Source: Paraburkholderia humisilvae (GTDB taxonomy: Bacteria > Pseudomonadota > Gammaproteobacteria > Burkholderiales > Burkholderiaceae). From it: a stretch of 59,594 nucleotides of DNA. A program made the translations under genes and the position numbers. Positions 27,301-36,483 of this stretch are shown piece after piece. Each line of letters opens with the position of its first letter. The first letter of the stretch is position 1. Where the stretch lies: assembly GCF_902859855.1 (NCBI RefSeq), contig NZ_CADIKH010000044.1, forward strand, positions 1-59,594. Reading direction: 5' to 3'. The notes beneath the pieces were generated by a model. The model did not search any database and was not told the origin of the DNA. It saw nothing but the letters and a program-made list of their open reading frames with translations.

Positions 27301-28870
27301 GGCGCTTCATTGGGCGTGCTATTCGCGGCGGGCTCGTGTTGTTCGAAAATTGCTTGAACTGGGCGCGAGTCCGGACCTTCTCGATCGATTTGGTCTGGCG
27401 CCAATCGACTACGCGGTTCTAAACAGCGACTGGCGTTCCGCAAAAGCGTTAGTCGAAGAAGGCGCGCATGTCGATTTGTCCGCGGACGGCACATCATCCG
27501 CGCTGCACCGTGCCGTCGGGAGGGGCGATTCGCGAATGGTGGAGCTGCTCCTGAATGAACCGGCAACCAACCTTGTCAATCGCGAGGCGCGTGACGGTGT
27601 TACGCCATTGGGCATTGCTGCGGAATACGGATACGCAAAAATTGTTCTGCTGTTACTGAAGGCCGGTGCAGATCTGGAAATGGAGTCCGCGGGCGCAGAC
27701 GTTCTGGAACTCGCGATGCTTCATGAAAACAAGTATGTGCAGGACGTGCTAAAGGCGTGGATCGACGAGCATCCCAGCCTGGCGAAGTTGAAGACTCGCC
27801 AGAAGGAGCTCGAACGCAAGTATTCCATGCGGGCGCTGGCCAGGTTGCTCTCGCTGCGCGGTGACAGCGTCGGCCGCGCTCCCGATGTACGGCATCCCAT
27901 TCCGGATGCACCGTTGCTCTCTCCGCCAACAGTCGATGAAGTTCGAACACAATTCGCCAAAGGAGTTGATGAAAAGGAGGCGACACTGTGCCTGAAGGCT
28001 GCGACGTTCGGAGGCCGGCCAGAGATCGTTGCTGAAATTCTGAATCAGGCGAAGGGGCTTCTGCGTCCCGCCGACCTGAGCGAGGGCGCCGAACTCGCCG
28101 TTCGTCACGGCCACGGCCCAGTGGCAACATGTCTGGTTGACGCGGGCGCTGAGCTCCCGTGGTGGTGGCGCCGGGTGAAACTCTCCGAGCGGGCTCAATT
28201 TCTCAGTTTCTCGGCAGCTGGAGCACCCGATCTGAAGCTGGTTGCCGATGCATTCCGCACGGCGCCCGATGGTAGCTTTGCAGGCAACCCGAGTGGTTGG
28301 ACGGTGCGCAGCGCATCGCTCAGCTTTTTACCCGGACATCGACTGTTAGCGATCGAATGCCTCGACTCGCGCGGGCAAAACGAGCAGTTTATGGTCGTCG
28401 GACCCGACGGCGCGTCCGTCTTGCTCGATTGGACGTCAAACGCAATTGCCACCGCTCTTGCCAGGCTCGCCGACACGGAGAGCGCATTGGAATCGTATAT
28501 TCGCTTCTTCCTGCATTTCTGCATTCGTGGCGATGCCGGCCGTTTCCAGATTGTCACGTCCGTCGACCAGATTCCCTGGCGATCCGATGTCACCGAAGAC
28601 GAAAAGCTCAGGGCCGCGCGACACCTCAAGCCTGTTCTGATACGTCGTCGCCATCCCGACTATGCGCATGCGTACTGTTCATTGCTTTACGAGGACACGC
28701 TGTACATCACGTTGATACGAATCGCGATCAAGGTGGCGCCTGTGTCCGACGGCACGACGAATGCCGCCCCCGAGCCAGTCTATGTCGGACAAACGCAGAT
28801 GATCTCAACGAGACCCGTCCTTAGTGAAATGCATGTGGAAGTGGACGGCGCAGTCGGAATCTTCGGATGA
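24383..28870 (+). CDS. STAND NTPase with DUF4062-like N-terminus and ankyrin repeats
   Basis: 1495 residues from the GTG at 24383, which has GGGAGG 4 bases upstream; a TTG at 24299 and ATG at 24371 are alternatives. Residues 1-130 resemble DUF4062/TIR-like domains (KLIKVFIGGPTDARSDQKRLYSLF). After a charged helix and a run of prolines (about 205-213) comes an nSTAND1-type ATPase: YPYPGLRELTV, FFGHTKQRDAML, Walker A GPSGVGKSS (266-274), Walker B region LIIAVNQFEEIW and LATLRSDLLG. A helical part follows, then about ten ankyrin repeats (764-1112) and a C-terminal domain of ~380 residues without known family. Cytoplasmic. The next gene starts inside its stop codon. The layout is that of a conflict/defence sensor, with ankyrins or the C-terminus as likely ligand-binding part. 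Confidence 0.82.
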   Translation: MLHKVKLIKVFIGGPTDARSDQKRLYSLFAPKGPLLNQFHGECHIEAQYWDSPDGKVPPDSSGNIQPGIESQPVNPGNCDVLLMYFKIKRGTRMLQQDFASSSFREIEMAFERPTPPPKAFFIWEKFDDYSLEDCTPETRRRLEKEQKVVEQAHKKLQSFLKSLGEKNGKTLGITRVDRKQADNLQNTVYAWLFKTFNELLEDSPPPPPPPLPPDPMAEFEGYPYPGLRELTVTEGSLFFGHTKQRDAMLDSLRADDELRLIYIHGPSGVGKSSLLQAGMLHHILRKRALEDRPLWAWALFKPSENRADPFTGLVESCLTHANARLLVNRDALADTLRNASIQGIEQARDALTEHLLNRLPKGGSGLIIAVNQFEEIWSTASAWREPFLNLIAAAESTPRVIVLATLRSDLLGAFTTAPQITPILQKRKPFGFALGAPSRDDLIEMITEPARIANIKLDPTLAGTIAQQAQEFKDAALPIVAAMMQKLRLPDDGSTPRMEIGYREFDAAGPLSGIIAKLVERVSATYNQSLLHRLFGQLTGFRDGRFVSVAVPRSALVGNDCEMDGLIAHLSSEARVLHVSGIEDAVVRLAHDTLFDLWPALKTWQTNNLADYAVRDDLLREAQMWSDRGRIDREIRLRPERLQEIEDLRAERPDLFRRQLDREQLILLNEYISACDEVGQQERLVQAIRGGQLKEIYFCLKRLKKLRSIKGSILDQRYRGNENGTDPDQLTPAFWAAVTGDSNDLSGEHGPRYINQTVSRLVTPLFVAAIGGHPQLVRTLVEMGANPLGRDEDQCTVVHAAALGGNLEVARFLIEECHADPVAVNWQGTPALVWAIQQNHADIIEYLNRWQPIDFELPEGWNTLTEAARAGNCTLVIKLIKERGIPVNHRTKDGYTALQIACGSEDVDTDEVVRCLLDNGALASPATHAGETALHFAALVGKVDAISLLAASVADPVGRQALLDAQDQKGRVALHWACYSRRARVVRKLLELGASPDLLDRFGLAPIDYAVLNSDWRSAKALVEEGAHVDLSADGTSSALHRAVGRGDSRMVELLLNEPATNLVNREARDGVTPLGIAAEYGYAKIVLLLLKAGADLEMESAGADVLELAMLHENKYVQDVLKAWIDEHPSLAKLKTRQKELERKYSMRALARLLSLRGDSVGRAPDVRHPIPDAPLLSPPTVDEVRTQFAKGVDEKEATLCLKAATFGGRPEIVAEILNQAKGLLRPADLSEGAELAVRHGHGPVATCLVDAGAELPWWWRRVKLSERAQFLSFSAAGAPDLKLVADAFRTAPDGSFAGNPSGWTVRSASLSFLPGHRLLAIECLDSRGQNEQFMVVGPDGASVLLDWTSNAIATALARLADTESALESYIRFFLHFCIRGDAGRFQIVTSVDQIPWRSDVTEDEKLRAARHLKPVLIRRRHPDYAHAYCSLLYEDTLYITLIRIAIKVAPVSDGTTNAAPEPVYVGQTQMISTRPVLSEMHVEVDGAVGIFG

Positions 28871-30039
28871 TGGAAAATCTTGAGCACATCGTTGTGCCCA
28901 CAATCTTCGGCGGCTGTACGGCGTTCTTCGTCTGCTGCATTGCCGGACTGTCTTCCATGCGCATCCGTGGAGCGAGTTTTCGCCGCGTTCGCAAACTATC
29001 GAAGCCGACGGGCGAGGTCAGTGGCAGTGGCACCCTTGCGTCGGTGCGCGGTGGAAAGAACACAAGCGCCGACGCAGCCCTCTACCACCTTGTCCAGGCC
29101 GAGCATCAGGAAGCGAAACGTCTTCAGGATTATTGCATCGCGTACCTGGTCAGTGCCTCTGCAACGCTATTCGCCGCGTTTGTTGGCACCGCAATGGCGG
29201 CGACTTTTATGGCAGGGTCGGAGTTCTTTCACGTCTACTCGGCCTCACTCGACATCTTCGCCTTGCTCCTCGTCGCGATTGCCTTTCGGCGGTCGGGGCG
29301 TTATCGGGTTGACTGGATCAGGCAGCGCGCAAAGACAGAATTTTTGCGGCAGTGGGCGCAAACGGAATTCATCCTGATCGGGGATGCGAAGCAGGTATCC
29401 GCACAGTTCGACGAATTTCACGCCCATGCGAACGAAGCATTGGCCCCTGCTCGCGGCGACCTGCTGGACGCAGTGGTTGCTTTTGCCGACCAAAGGATCG
29501 AAGAGATTCATGCGCGGCTGAAATCGGCTGTGACTATCCGGCCCGAGGCGCTCACTCTGTATCTCAATCGCCGGCCTGTGCGACAGAAAAGCTGGTTTAC
29601 CACGTCCGTGGAAAGAATTTCACATGACCGCGATAGACGAGAAGTCTATATGGTGGGCCTCTTCTTTCTCGCGTCGCTGGCCGCGCTGGTGAAGTTCGGC
29701 TCGCTGGTGGGTCTCGGTGATGACTCGATCGCGACCCGCCTCGCCGTGTTCGCGTTGCTGATTTTTATCGGACTCGCCGGAGCCTCGACCAGTGCATATC
29801 TTGGGCAAAATCAGCGGAGTATCCGGCATCGCTATCGGGCGCAAATACGCGAGATTGACGATTGGTTCGTTACGCACCGGCATATCGTGGAGTTAGGATC
29901 GGCGGGGCATGCGCCGCAGGCCGAAGACTTAGGCGCGCTAGCCGAGGCCGTCACTGACTTCGAGCAACTGATGAACGCCGAGCTATTCGACTGGATCGCG
30001 ATTTCCACGGATGACGCGATGGAACTCGGGCCTGTCTGA
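28867..30039 (+). CDS. Multi-pass membrane protein, putative STAND partner (SLATT-like)
   Basis: 390 residues whose ATG overlaps the STAND stop (ATGA). Hydrophobic segments at about 9-29, 91-117, 123-140, 260-282 and 288-312, arranged as one N-terminal anchor and two hairpins, with a soluble helical region between (about 150-255). The last hairpin, followed by an amphipathic YLGQNQRSIRHRYRAQIREIDDWF segment, is reminiscent of SLATT/DUF4231 two-helix effectors, but the match is loose. Translational coupling implies joint function; a membrane-permeabilising effector or a signal anchor are both possible. Family not securely assigned. Confidence 0.65.
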   Translation: MMENLEHIVVPTIFGGCTAFFVCCIAGLSSMRIRGASFRRVRKLSKPTGEVSGSGTLASVRGGKNTSADAALYHLVQAEHQEAKRLQDYCIAYLVSASATLFAAFVGTAMAATFMAGSEFFHVYSASLDIFALLLVAIAFRRSGRYRVDWIRQRAKTEFLRQWAQTEFILIGDAKQVSAQFDEFHAHANEALAPARGDLLDAVVAFADQRIEEIHARLKSAVTIRPEALTLYLNRRPVRQKSWFTTSVERISHDRDRREVYMVGLFFLASLAALVKFGSLVGLGDDSIATRLAVFALLIFIGLAGASTSAYLGQNQRSIRHRYRAQIREIDDWFVTHRHIVELGSAGHAPQAEDLGALAEAVTDFEQLMNAELFDWIAISTDDAMELGPV

Positions 30040-30238
30040 CGTTCATCGTGTCACGAAGTACATCACCTTATGCCGCAAGGTCGAGCGGGGTCATATCCGC
30101 ATGGCATCGCCGGCAAAAAAGCGAACCCTTCGTACCGCCCGGGCGACACGCTCACGTACGTCGCACTACCGGACGCCCACGTAACCCGCCCGCAATGCGC
30201 TTGGCTGCGCATCGTCCGTCACTGCACGACGCAGCCCG

Positions 30239-31246
30239 TCAGATCGATAAACAAAGCTTCCCGAAATGCTTGCCCGCTGCCTGGTGAGCGAATGCATCGG
30301 CGATTTCATCGAGCGGGAACGTGCGGTCGATCACCGGCTTGATGCCCATCGCTTCAAGCGCACGTACCATGTCACGCTGCTGGCTGCGGCTGCCGACGAT
30401 TAACCCCTGCAACGTCTGCTGGCGTCGCATCAGCTCGACCGTCGGCACCGGTCCAGCAATGCCAGCCAGCACGCCAATCAGCGCGATATGACCACCCGTG
30501 CGGCACGAACGGATGGATTGCGCCAGCGTGTCGGCACCGCCGACCTCGATCACCTGATCGACACCACGGCCATTCGTGCAGTCGAGCACCTTGGCGGCCC
30601 AGTCCGCGTCGCGCCGGTAGTTGATCGTGTGATCGGCGCCTAGCGCACGAACACGCTCAAGCTTTTCGTCAGACGACGACGTCGCGATCACCGTCGCGCC
30701 CATCCGTTTCGCGAACTGCAGCGCGAAGATCGATACGCCGCCGGTGCCGAGCACGAGCACCGTATCGCCCGCTTTCAACCGCGCATCGACGACGAGCGCA
30801 CGCCACGCGGTCAGTCCCGCGGTCGTCAGCGTCGCCGCCTCGTGGTGGCTGTAGCCGCGCGGCGCATGGGTGAACCAGTGTGCGGGCCGAATGACCCGCT
30901 CGCGCGCGTAGCCATCGACGCCGTCACCGGGCACAGTCGCGAAGTTCGACAGCGTGGGGCCGCCGTCCAGCCAGGTGGGGAAGAAGGTCGACACGACCGC
31001 GTCGCCGACCGCGAATTCGCCGACGCCATCACCAACCGCTTCGACCACGCCGGCGCCGTCGGACATCGGGATGCGGCCGTCGACGTTGCGGTGCCGCCCC
31101 GTGACCACACCGAGATCATGGAAATTCAGCGAGCTCGCGTGGATGCGCACGCGGATTTCGCCGGGGCCGGGTTCGCCGGGCTCCGCGAGCTCGACCCGTT
31201 GAAGTTGATCCAGTCCGGCTGGTTGGCGCAGGGTGATCGCTTTCAT
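30239..31246 (-). CDS. MDR-family NAD(P)-dependent alcohol dehydrogenase / quinone reductase
   Basis: 335 residues: GroES-like N-terminus (VELAEPGEPGPGEIRVRIHASSLNFHDL) and Rossmann domain with GDTVLVLGTGGVSIFALQFAKRMGA. The catalytic-zinc Cys seen in classical ADHs (CG..D) is replaced by SSLNFHDL, so it is the zinc-free NADPH:quinone oxidoreductase type. AAGGA lies before the ATG. Divergent from an HxlR regulator, a common pairing for quinone or aldehyde stress reductases. Substrate unknown. Confidence 0.88.
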   Translation of the reverse strand: MKAITLRQPAGLDQLQRVELAEPGEPGPGEIRVRIHASSLNFHDLGVVTGRHRNVDGRIPMSDGAGVVEAVGDGVGEFAVGDAVVSTFFPTWLDGGPTLSNFATVPGDGVDGYARERVIRPAHWFTHAPRGYSHHEAATLTTAGLTAWRALVVDARLKAGDTVLVLGTGGVSIFALQFAKRMGATVIATSSSDEKLERVRALGADHTINYRRDADWAAKVLDCTNGRGVDQVIEVGGADTLAQSIRSCRTGGHIALIGVLAGIAGPVPTVELMRRQQTLQGLIVGSRSQQRDMVRALEAMGIKPVIDRTFPLDEIADAFAHQAAGKHFGKLCLSI

Positions 31247-31389
31247 CGAAACAGTTCCTTGGTCAGAGGGGAGGAGCGCCGCGAACCGTGCGCGGCGATG
31301 CTGCGATGGAGCGATTGTCGAAGCGAACGTCGTTTACCGCAAGAACGTACAATCGGCACCGGTACTATCAATTTTGTAGGTACGATCCG

Positions 31390-31752
31390 ATGCGTATCAA
31401 ACGTCTGGACGGCAAGAGCGGCTGCGCGGTTGAAATCACGCTGTCCGTCATTGGCGGCCTGTGGAAACCCCTTATCCTGTTTCATCTGCTGCACGGGAAG
31501 AAACGCTTCATGGAACTCACGCGGCTGATGCCGAACACGACACAGCGCATGCTGACTCTGCAACTTCGCGAGCTGGAGGCGGACGGTGTCATCGAACGGC
31601 ACATGTTTCCGCAGGTTCCGCCGAAGGTCGAATACACGCTGACGCCGCTTGGGAAATCGCTCGCGCCGGTGTTGATCAGTCTGCGCGACTGGGGTCAGTC
31701 ATATCGGGAACGCGAGCTATCGAACCAGCAGTCCGAGGTCATCGATGCATAG
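31390..31752 (+). CDS. HxlR-family transcriptional regulator
   Basis: 120 residues from the ATG at 31390 (earlier in-frame ATGs lie in the divergent promoter region). Winged helix of the HxlR/MarR-like family: GCAVEITLSVIGGLWKPLILFHLLHGKKRFMEL, then LTRLMPNTTQRMLTLQLRELEADGVI and a VEYTLTPLGKSL wing. Cys12 is at the position of the redox-sensing Cys of HxlR/YodB/HypR-type proteins. Two GGTAC repeats (31361-31365 and 31379-31383) lie just before the start, a plausible operator, shared with the divergent reductase gene. Confidence 0.85.
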   Translation: MRIKRLDGKSGCAVEITLSVIGGLWKPLILFHLLHGKKRFMELTRLMPNTTQRMLTLQLRELEADGVIERHMFPQVPPKVEYTLTPLGKSLAPVLISLRDWGQSYRERELSNQQSEVIDA

Positions 31753-31791
31753 CTGAATCGACGACCCGACCGCGCGCGTCGCGACGCCCGT

Positions 31792-32778
31792 TTATGGCGC
31801 ATCTGCCGGCTTGGCAAGCGGTGGTGCCGAATCGCTGTCGGCTGCCTTTCGACGGACTTTGAATTTCTTCGCATACAGCGCGGTCAACAGCGGCGTGAGC
31901 AGCGACGTGACAATCGTCGATGCGGCAATCTGAGGCGTCGCAACAGCAATCAGCGACGCGAGATGCGGATCGACAGCCGCGATGGCGGTCGGTGTCGCGA
32001 CCGCGTTACCGGCAGTCGTCGACACGGCGGCGCCGCCGACGCCAGTACCGCCGGTAAGCCGCGACGCAGCGATATTCACGATGCTGCCGACGACGAGCGT
32101 CACCAGCCCAAGCAGAATGCCCGGCACGCCAGCAGCGAGAATCGCATGCAGGTTGATCTGCGCGCCGAGGCCGAATGCGAAAAACGGGATCAACAGGTCC
32201 CCGCCGGATTTGAGAAACATGCGCATGTTGCGATCGAGATTGCCGAGCGCCATGCCAATCAGGATGGGCAGGATCGTCGCAAGCAACTCGATGAACGGGA
32301 TTTTCGCAAGCCCGGACATGCCAAGCGCAACCATCGTGACGAATGGACCCTCGAGAATCGACAGTACCGCAAGCGCGCCACGGTCCACCTCATCACCGAA
32401 CTGTTTGGTAAGCGCCGCGTAAAGGCCCATGTTCGCATTGGTCGTGGCCGCGATAATCGCCATGCCGGACAATCCGAATATCGGTTTCCCCTTGAACACG
32501 TAGCTCACGAGCAAGCCAAGCGCTACGCCGCTCGCGAGCTTCGAAAGCGTGATCGCCGCGCCGTTTTTCAATGCGCGCGGCGCGGTTTTCAGCTGGATTT
32601 CAGCGCCCATGCAGACAAAGAACACCGCAAGAATCGGCAACGCGCCATGCGCGAGTGACGTCGAAAAGCTGCCGATCGAAAGTACGTGCGGGAAGTATGT
32701 GTTGAGCAGGCTGCCCCACAGCAAGGGGATCACCATCATGCCACCGGGAAATTTCTCGATGGCTTCCTTGATCTTCAT
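31792..32778 (-). CDS. kdgT: 2-keto-3-deoxygluconate permease
   Basis: 328 residues, the same size as E. coli KdgT (327). It starts MKIKEAIEKFPGGMMVIPLLWGSLLNT with GGAG 10 bases upstream of the ATG at 32778; the frame extends further but only with non-family sequence. Ten or so membrane segments with AATTNANMGLYAALTKQFGDE and STTAGNAVATPTAIA, typical of the KDGT family. It imports 2-keto-3-deoxygluconate by proton symport, for pectin or uronate catabolism. No kdgK/kdgA is adjacent. Confidence 0.93.
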   Translation of the reverse strand: MKIKEAIEKFPGGMMVIPLLWGSLLNTYFPHVLSIGSFSTSLAHGALPILAVFFVCMGAEIQLKTAPRALKNGAAITLSKLASGVALGLLVSYVFKGKPIFGLSGMAIIAATTNANMGLYAALTKQFGDEVDRGALAVLSILEGPFVTMVALGMSGLAKIPFIELLATILPILIGMALGNLDRNMRMFLKSGGDLLIPFFAFGLGAQINLHAILAAGVPGILLGLVTLVVGSIVNIAASRLTGGTGVGGAAVSTTAGNAVATPTAIAAVDPHLASLIAVATPQIAASTIVTSLLTPLLTALYAKKFKVRRKAADSDSAPPLAKPADAP

Positions 32779-32986
32779 GTCGAATTGTCTCCGTCGAACC
32801 GCGCATCCGGATTTGCCGGCCGGGGGCGCTACTGTCAATGCCCGCATAGGGTGGTTGCGCGACGGGGACGGCGCAAATTGGTCAGGCCACCTGGATTGGG
32901 TGGCCACTTTGCGCGCGCTGTTGTGCGGATGACGATTGCCGTGATGGGCCGCGGCGACAGCAGCTCGACCGCGAGAGCGGATTCCT

Positions 32987-34006
32987 CTAGAACTCGCTCC
33001 GGTAGGCAAACAATCCGGGCAGTCCGCCTGTCATGATGAACAGAATGTTTTCTCCGGCCGCGTACTTCCCGGAAGTGACATCCTTGACGAGACCCGCAAA
33101 TGCCTTGCCGCCATACACCGGATCGAGCAGAAGACCTTCGGTCGATGCCAGCAGACGAACCGCCTCGCGCATGCCGTCGGTCGGAATGCCGTAACCCGGC
33201 CCGAGTTGCTCTCCGTCAATCGAAATAGCGTCGGCTTCAACATGCAGATTCTCGTTGATGAGCCGGACCGTCTGATTGGCTTTATCAAGCGTAATGGAGC
33301 GTGCGCGCTCAGCATCGCCAAGCACGGTGTACGCGGCAATGACTGGCGTTTTCACGCCGAGCGCGGCAAATCCCGCAAGCAGTCCCGCTTGCATGCCACC
33401 GCTTCCATTGGGCACGACGATGCGATCAAAAGACAAACCCGCTTGCGTCGACTGTGCCAGTATTTCGGCCGCACAATCCGCATAGCCCAAACAGCCGACA
33501 GCACTCGAACCGCCGAGCGGGCACACGTAGACCTTGCGTCCCTGCGCGCGCAGTTCGCTCGCGCGATCTTCGGCAAATTGCAGCGCATTGGCCGAGCCCG
33601 ACAGATCATGCACGCGCACGTCAAACAATGCATCGAGCAGAATATTTCCATTCTCCAGATAGTCGCTGTCGAATCGAGGCACCGTCCTTGTCAGCACCAG
33701 TTCGCATTTGAGACCCATGCGCGCGGCTGCGGCGGCCGTGAGCCGGGCGTGATTCGACTGCCGCGCACCCACTGTAATGATGGTATCCGCGCCTGTAGCC
33801 AATGCTTCCCCGATCAGAAATTCAAGCTTCCTTAGCTTGTTGCCGCCACCGCCCAATCCATTCAGATCGTCTCTTTTGACATAAATGCTCGCGCCGCCTA
33901 GACGAGCGCTCAAGCGAGACAGCGGCTGAATGGGAGTCGGGCCTTCGAGAAGGGCATGACGCGGGAACGTGGAGAGATTGAGCCTAGGTAAGGTTGTAGC
34001 GTTCAT
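32987..34006 (-). CDS. D-cysteine desulfhydrase / ACC-deaminase family PLP enzyme
   Basis: 339 residues from the ATG at 34006; a GTG at 34045 is possible. Type II PLP fold: RHALLEGPTPIQPLSRLSARLGGASIYVKRDDLNGLGGGGNKLRKLEF with the PLP lysine in GGNKLRKLE, then GARQSNHARLTAAAAA and a closing ILFIMTGGLPGLFAY. TGGLPGLFAY is usual for DcyD-type D-cysteine desulfhydrases, which convert D-cysteine to pyruvate, H2S and ammonia. ACC deaminase is the close alternative. Upstream of kdgT on the same strand at ~210 bases, likely not one unit. Confidence 0.88.
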   Translation of the reverse strand: MNATTLPRLNLSTFPRHALLEGPTPIQPLSRLSARLGGASIYVKRDDLNGLGGGGNKLRKLEFLIGEALATGADTIITVGARQSNHARLTAAAAARMGLKCELVLTRTVPRFDSDYLENGNILLDALFDVRVHDLSGSANALQFAEDRASELRAQGRKVYVCPLGGSSAVGCLGYADCAAEILAQSTQAGLSFDRIVVPNGSGGMQAGLLAGFAALGVKTPVIAAYTVLGDAERARSITLDKANQTVRLINENLHVEADAISIDGEQLGPGYGIPTDGMREAVRLLASTEGLLLDPVYGGKAFAGLVKDVTSGKYAAGENILFIMTGGLPGLFAYRSEF

Positions 34007-34321
34007 TGCGGGGTGGAAGGTTGAATAGGCGACGAGGGTGATCACTCATTACCCTATATATCACGTACGAGTGACCATCGCCGATGGACGATATGATCCT
34101 CAGGTGCACTACGACACTCTCCAACTCAACGACTATCGGTTCGGAACGCTGAATGACCCAGCGTCGTCCGATGGCGAACGGTCACGATAGGCCACCGCTC
34201 CCCAGACGCGCGCGTTGTCCAACGAGTGTGGACGCGACCACGGACCGAACGATTACGCCTATGGCACACCCGCGCGTTTTCGCCAATAATGCGCTACGTA
34301 CAACACTGGATGGGGGCACCC
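34007..34321. other. Divergent intergenic region, dcyD-like / EF-G-like
   Basis: About 315 bases that should carry promoters for both flanking genes. TATATA at 34055-34060 is a possible -10 element for the leftward gene. No operator of clear symmetry is seen. Arg-rich frames here are not genes. Confidence 0.4.
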
Positions 34322-36373
34322 ATGCAGTACAGTCCTGACGCGATCCGCACCGTCGCCCTTATCGGACATGCCGGATGCGGTAAAACATCGCTTATCGAAG
34401 CGCTGCTGCACCGGGGCGGAGCGGTACATTCGCCCGGCAGCGTCGAGCGCGGCACGACAGTCTGCGATTTCGACCCGCTCGAACGAAAATATCATCACTC
34501 GCTGAACTCCGCCGTCGTCCATCTGCATTACCGGGACACCCGCATCTATATGCTGGATACGCCGGGATATCCGGACTTTTCCGGCCTGTCGATCAGCGCC
34601 CTGCCCGCGGTGGAGACGGCCGCCATCGTTATCAACGCACAAACCGGCATCGAAATGACCACCCGGCACATGATGACGTGGGCCGAGGAGCGCAAGCTTT
34701 GCAGAATGATCATCGTGAATGGCATCGATCGCGAAAAGATCGACCTGGCAGGGCTTCTCACGCAAATCCAGACCGCTTTCGGCAAGCGATGCCTGCCGAT
34801 CAACCTGCCGGCGCAAGGCGGCCGCCACGTGGTGGATTGCTTTTTCAACCCGGCCGGTGACGCTGATTTCCTCTCCATTGCGGCGGCGCACAATACACTG
34901 GTCGATCAGGTGATCGAGATCGACCCCGCGTTGATGGAGCTTTATCTGGAACAAGGCGAAGCGATCAGCCCGGAGCAGTTGCACGAACCGTTCGAGCGGG
35001 CGCTGCGCGAAGGTCACCTGGTGCCGATCTGTTTCACATCAGCGGCCAACGGCGCCGGCATCGCGGAATTGCTCGACGTGTTCGTCCGACTGCTACCCGC
35101 GCCCGTGGAAGGTAACCCACCGCTCTTCTATCGCGACGATGGCGGCCGCAAGGAAGTCGTGCGCGCCGAACCGGTCGCGAACAGGCATGTATTGGCCCAC
35201 GCATTCAAAATCGTCATGGACCCTTACATCGGAAAATTGGCCGTGTTTCGCATCCATCAGGGCACAATCCGGCGCGACAGCCAGCTTTATATCGGTGACC
35301 GGCGCCAGCCGTTCAGGGTCGCCCATCTGATGTTGCTGCAAGGCAAAGAGCACGTGGACATCACACAAGCCGGGCCGGGGGATATCTGCGCCACAGCCAA
35401 GGTCGACGAGATCGGCTTCGATACGGTGCTGCACGACGCCCCCGAGGACGGCAACATCCATCTGACTCCGCTCCATTTCCCGACGCCCATCTATGGTCTG
35501 GCGATCGAGCCCGCGCGGCGCGGCAACGAACAGCGACTCTGGGAAATTCTGCAAAAGCTGAGTGCGGAAGACCCGTGTCTGCGAATCGAACACCCGGCCG
35601 GCACCAACGAGACAGTGATACGGGGCCTCGGCGAATTGCACCTGCGCCTGATGCTCGAGCGGCTGTCCGACCAGTACAAGCTCGACGTCGTCACGCATCC
35701 ACCGACGATCGCGTACCGGGAAACCATCGGCACCAAGGCCGAGGGACATTGCCGCCATAAGAAACAAACCGGGGGCGCCGGGCAATTCGGCGAAGTGATG
35801 CTACGCATCGAGCCGCTGCCGCGCGGGACGGGCTTCGAGTTCGTCGATGTGGTCAAGGGTGGTGCGATCCCGGGCCAGTTCATTCCCGCCGTGGAAAAGG
35901 GCATCCAGCAGGTGATCGATAGCGGGCCGCTTGGCGGCTTCCCGATGCAAGACGTGCGCGTCACCGTGTTTGACGGCAAGAGCCACCCGGTTGATTCCAA
36001 GGAAGTGGCATTCGTCTGCGCAGGGCGCAAGGCCTTTATCGATGCGGTGCTGAAAGCGCAGCCCGTGCTGCTTGAGCCGATCGTGGACATCGAGGTGATG
36101 ACGCCGGAAGCCACGATGGGCGACATCATCGGCGATCTGTCCGCGCGACGTGGACAGGTGCACGGCACACGCACCGCCACGGGCAACGCCGTGGTGGTGG
36201 TTGGACAGGTTCCGTTGTCCGAACTCAACGACTATCAATCGCGTCTGAACGCCATTGCTGGCGGACACGGCAACTACAGCATCCAGCTTAGCCACTATGA
36301 TCCGGTGCTGCCCGCGCAGCAGGAGCGGATCGTGTCGAAACATAGAAAGCAGGGCGATGACGGAACTGCATAG
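34322..36373 (+). CDS. EF-G-like translational GTPase paralogue
   Basis: 683 residues from the ATG at 34322 (GGGGG 6 bases upstream), similar in length to EF-G. All five EF-G-type domains seem present: G domain with P-loop GHAGCGKTS (15-23), DTPGYPDF (79-86), a domain II, and domains III-V with RGLGELHLRLMLERL and the KKQTGGAGQFGEVM region. Two motif changes: the catalytic His of DTPGH is Tyr83, and NKxD is NGID (133-136). This fits the EF-G2/EF-G-like branch, whose members are not the main translocase. It may act on ribosomes in stress or have lost GTP turnover. Stand-alone gene. Confidence 0.85.
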   Translation: MQYSPDAIRTVALIGHAGCGKTSLIEALLHRGGAVHSPGSVERGTTVCDFDPLERKYHHSLNSAVVHLHYRDTRIYMLDTPGYPDFSGLSISALPAVETAAIVINAQTGIEMTTRHMMTWAEERKLCRMIIVNGIDREKIDLAGLLTQIQTAFGKRCLPINLPAQGGRHVVDCFFNPAGDADFLSIAAAHNTLVDQVIEIDPALMELYLEQGEAISPEQLHEPFERALREGHLVPICFTSAANGAGIAELLDVFVRLLPAPVEGNPPLFYRDDGGRKEVVRAEPVANRHVLAHAFKIVMDPYIGKLAVFRIHQGTIRRDSQLYIGDRRQPFRVAHLMLLQGKEHVDITQAGPGDICATAKVDEIGFDTVLHDAPEDGNIHLTPLHFPTPIYGLAIEPARRGNEQRLWEILQKLSAEDPCLRIEHPAGTNETVIRGLGELHLRLMLERLSDQYKLDVVTHPPTIAYRETIGTKAEGHCRHKKQTGGAGQFGEVMLRIEPLPRGTGFEFVDVVKGGAIPGQFIPAVEKGIQQVIDSGPLGGFPMQDVRVTVFDGKSHPVDSKEVAFVCAGRKAFIDAVLKAQPVLLEPIVDIEVMTPEATMGDIIGDLSARRGQVHGTRTATGNAVVVVGQVPLSELNDYQSRLNAIAGGHGNYSIQLSHYDPVLPAQQERIVSKHRKQGDDGTA

Positions 36374-36483
36374 ACGTCATCCTGATCGCATCGCAAAGTG
36401 AAAGCACTTTCAGCAAGCGTACTGCCACGATGGGTGGCTGTATCGAGGCAGCGCCGGCGCGCAGCGGAACGCCCGCAAGCGCC

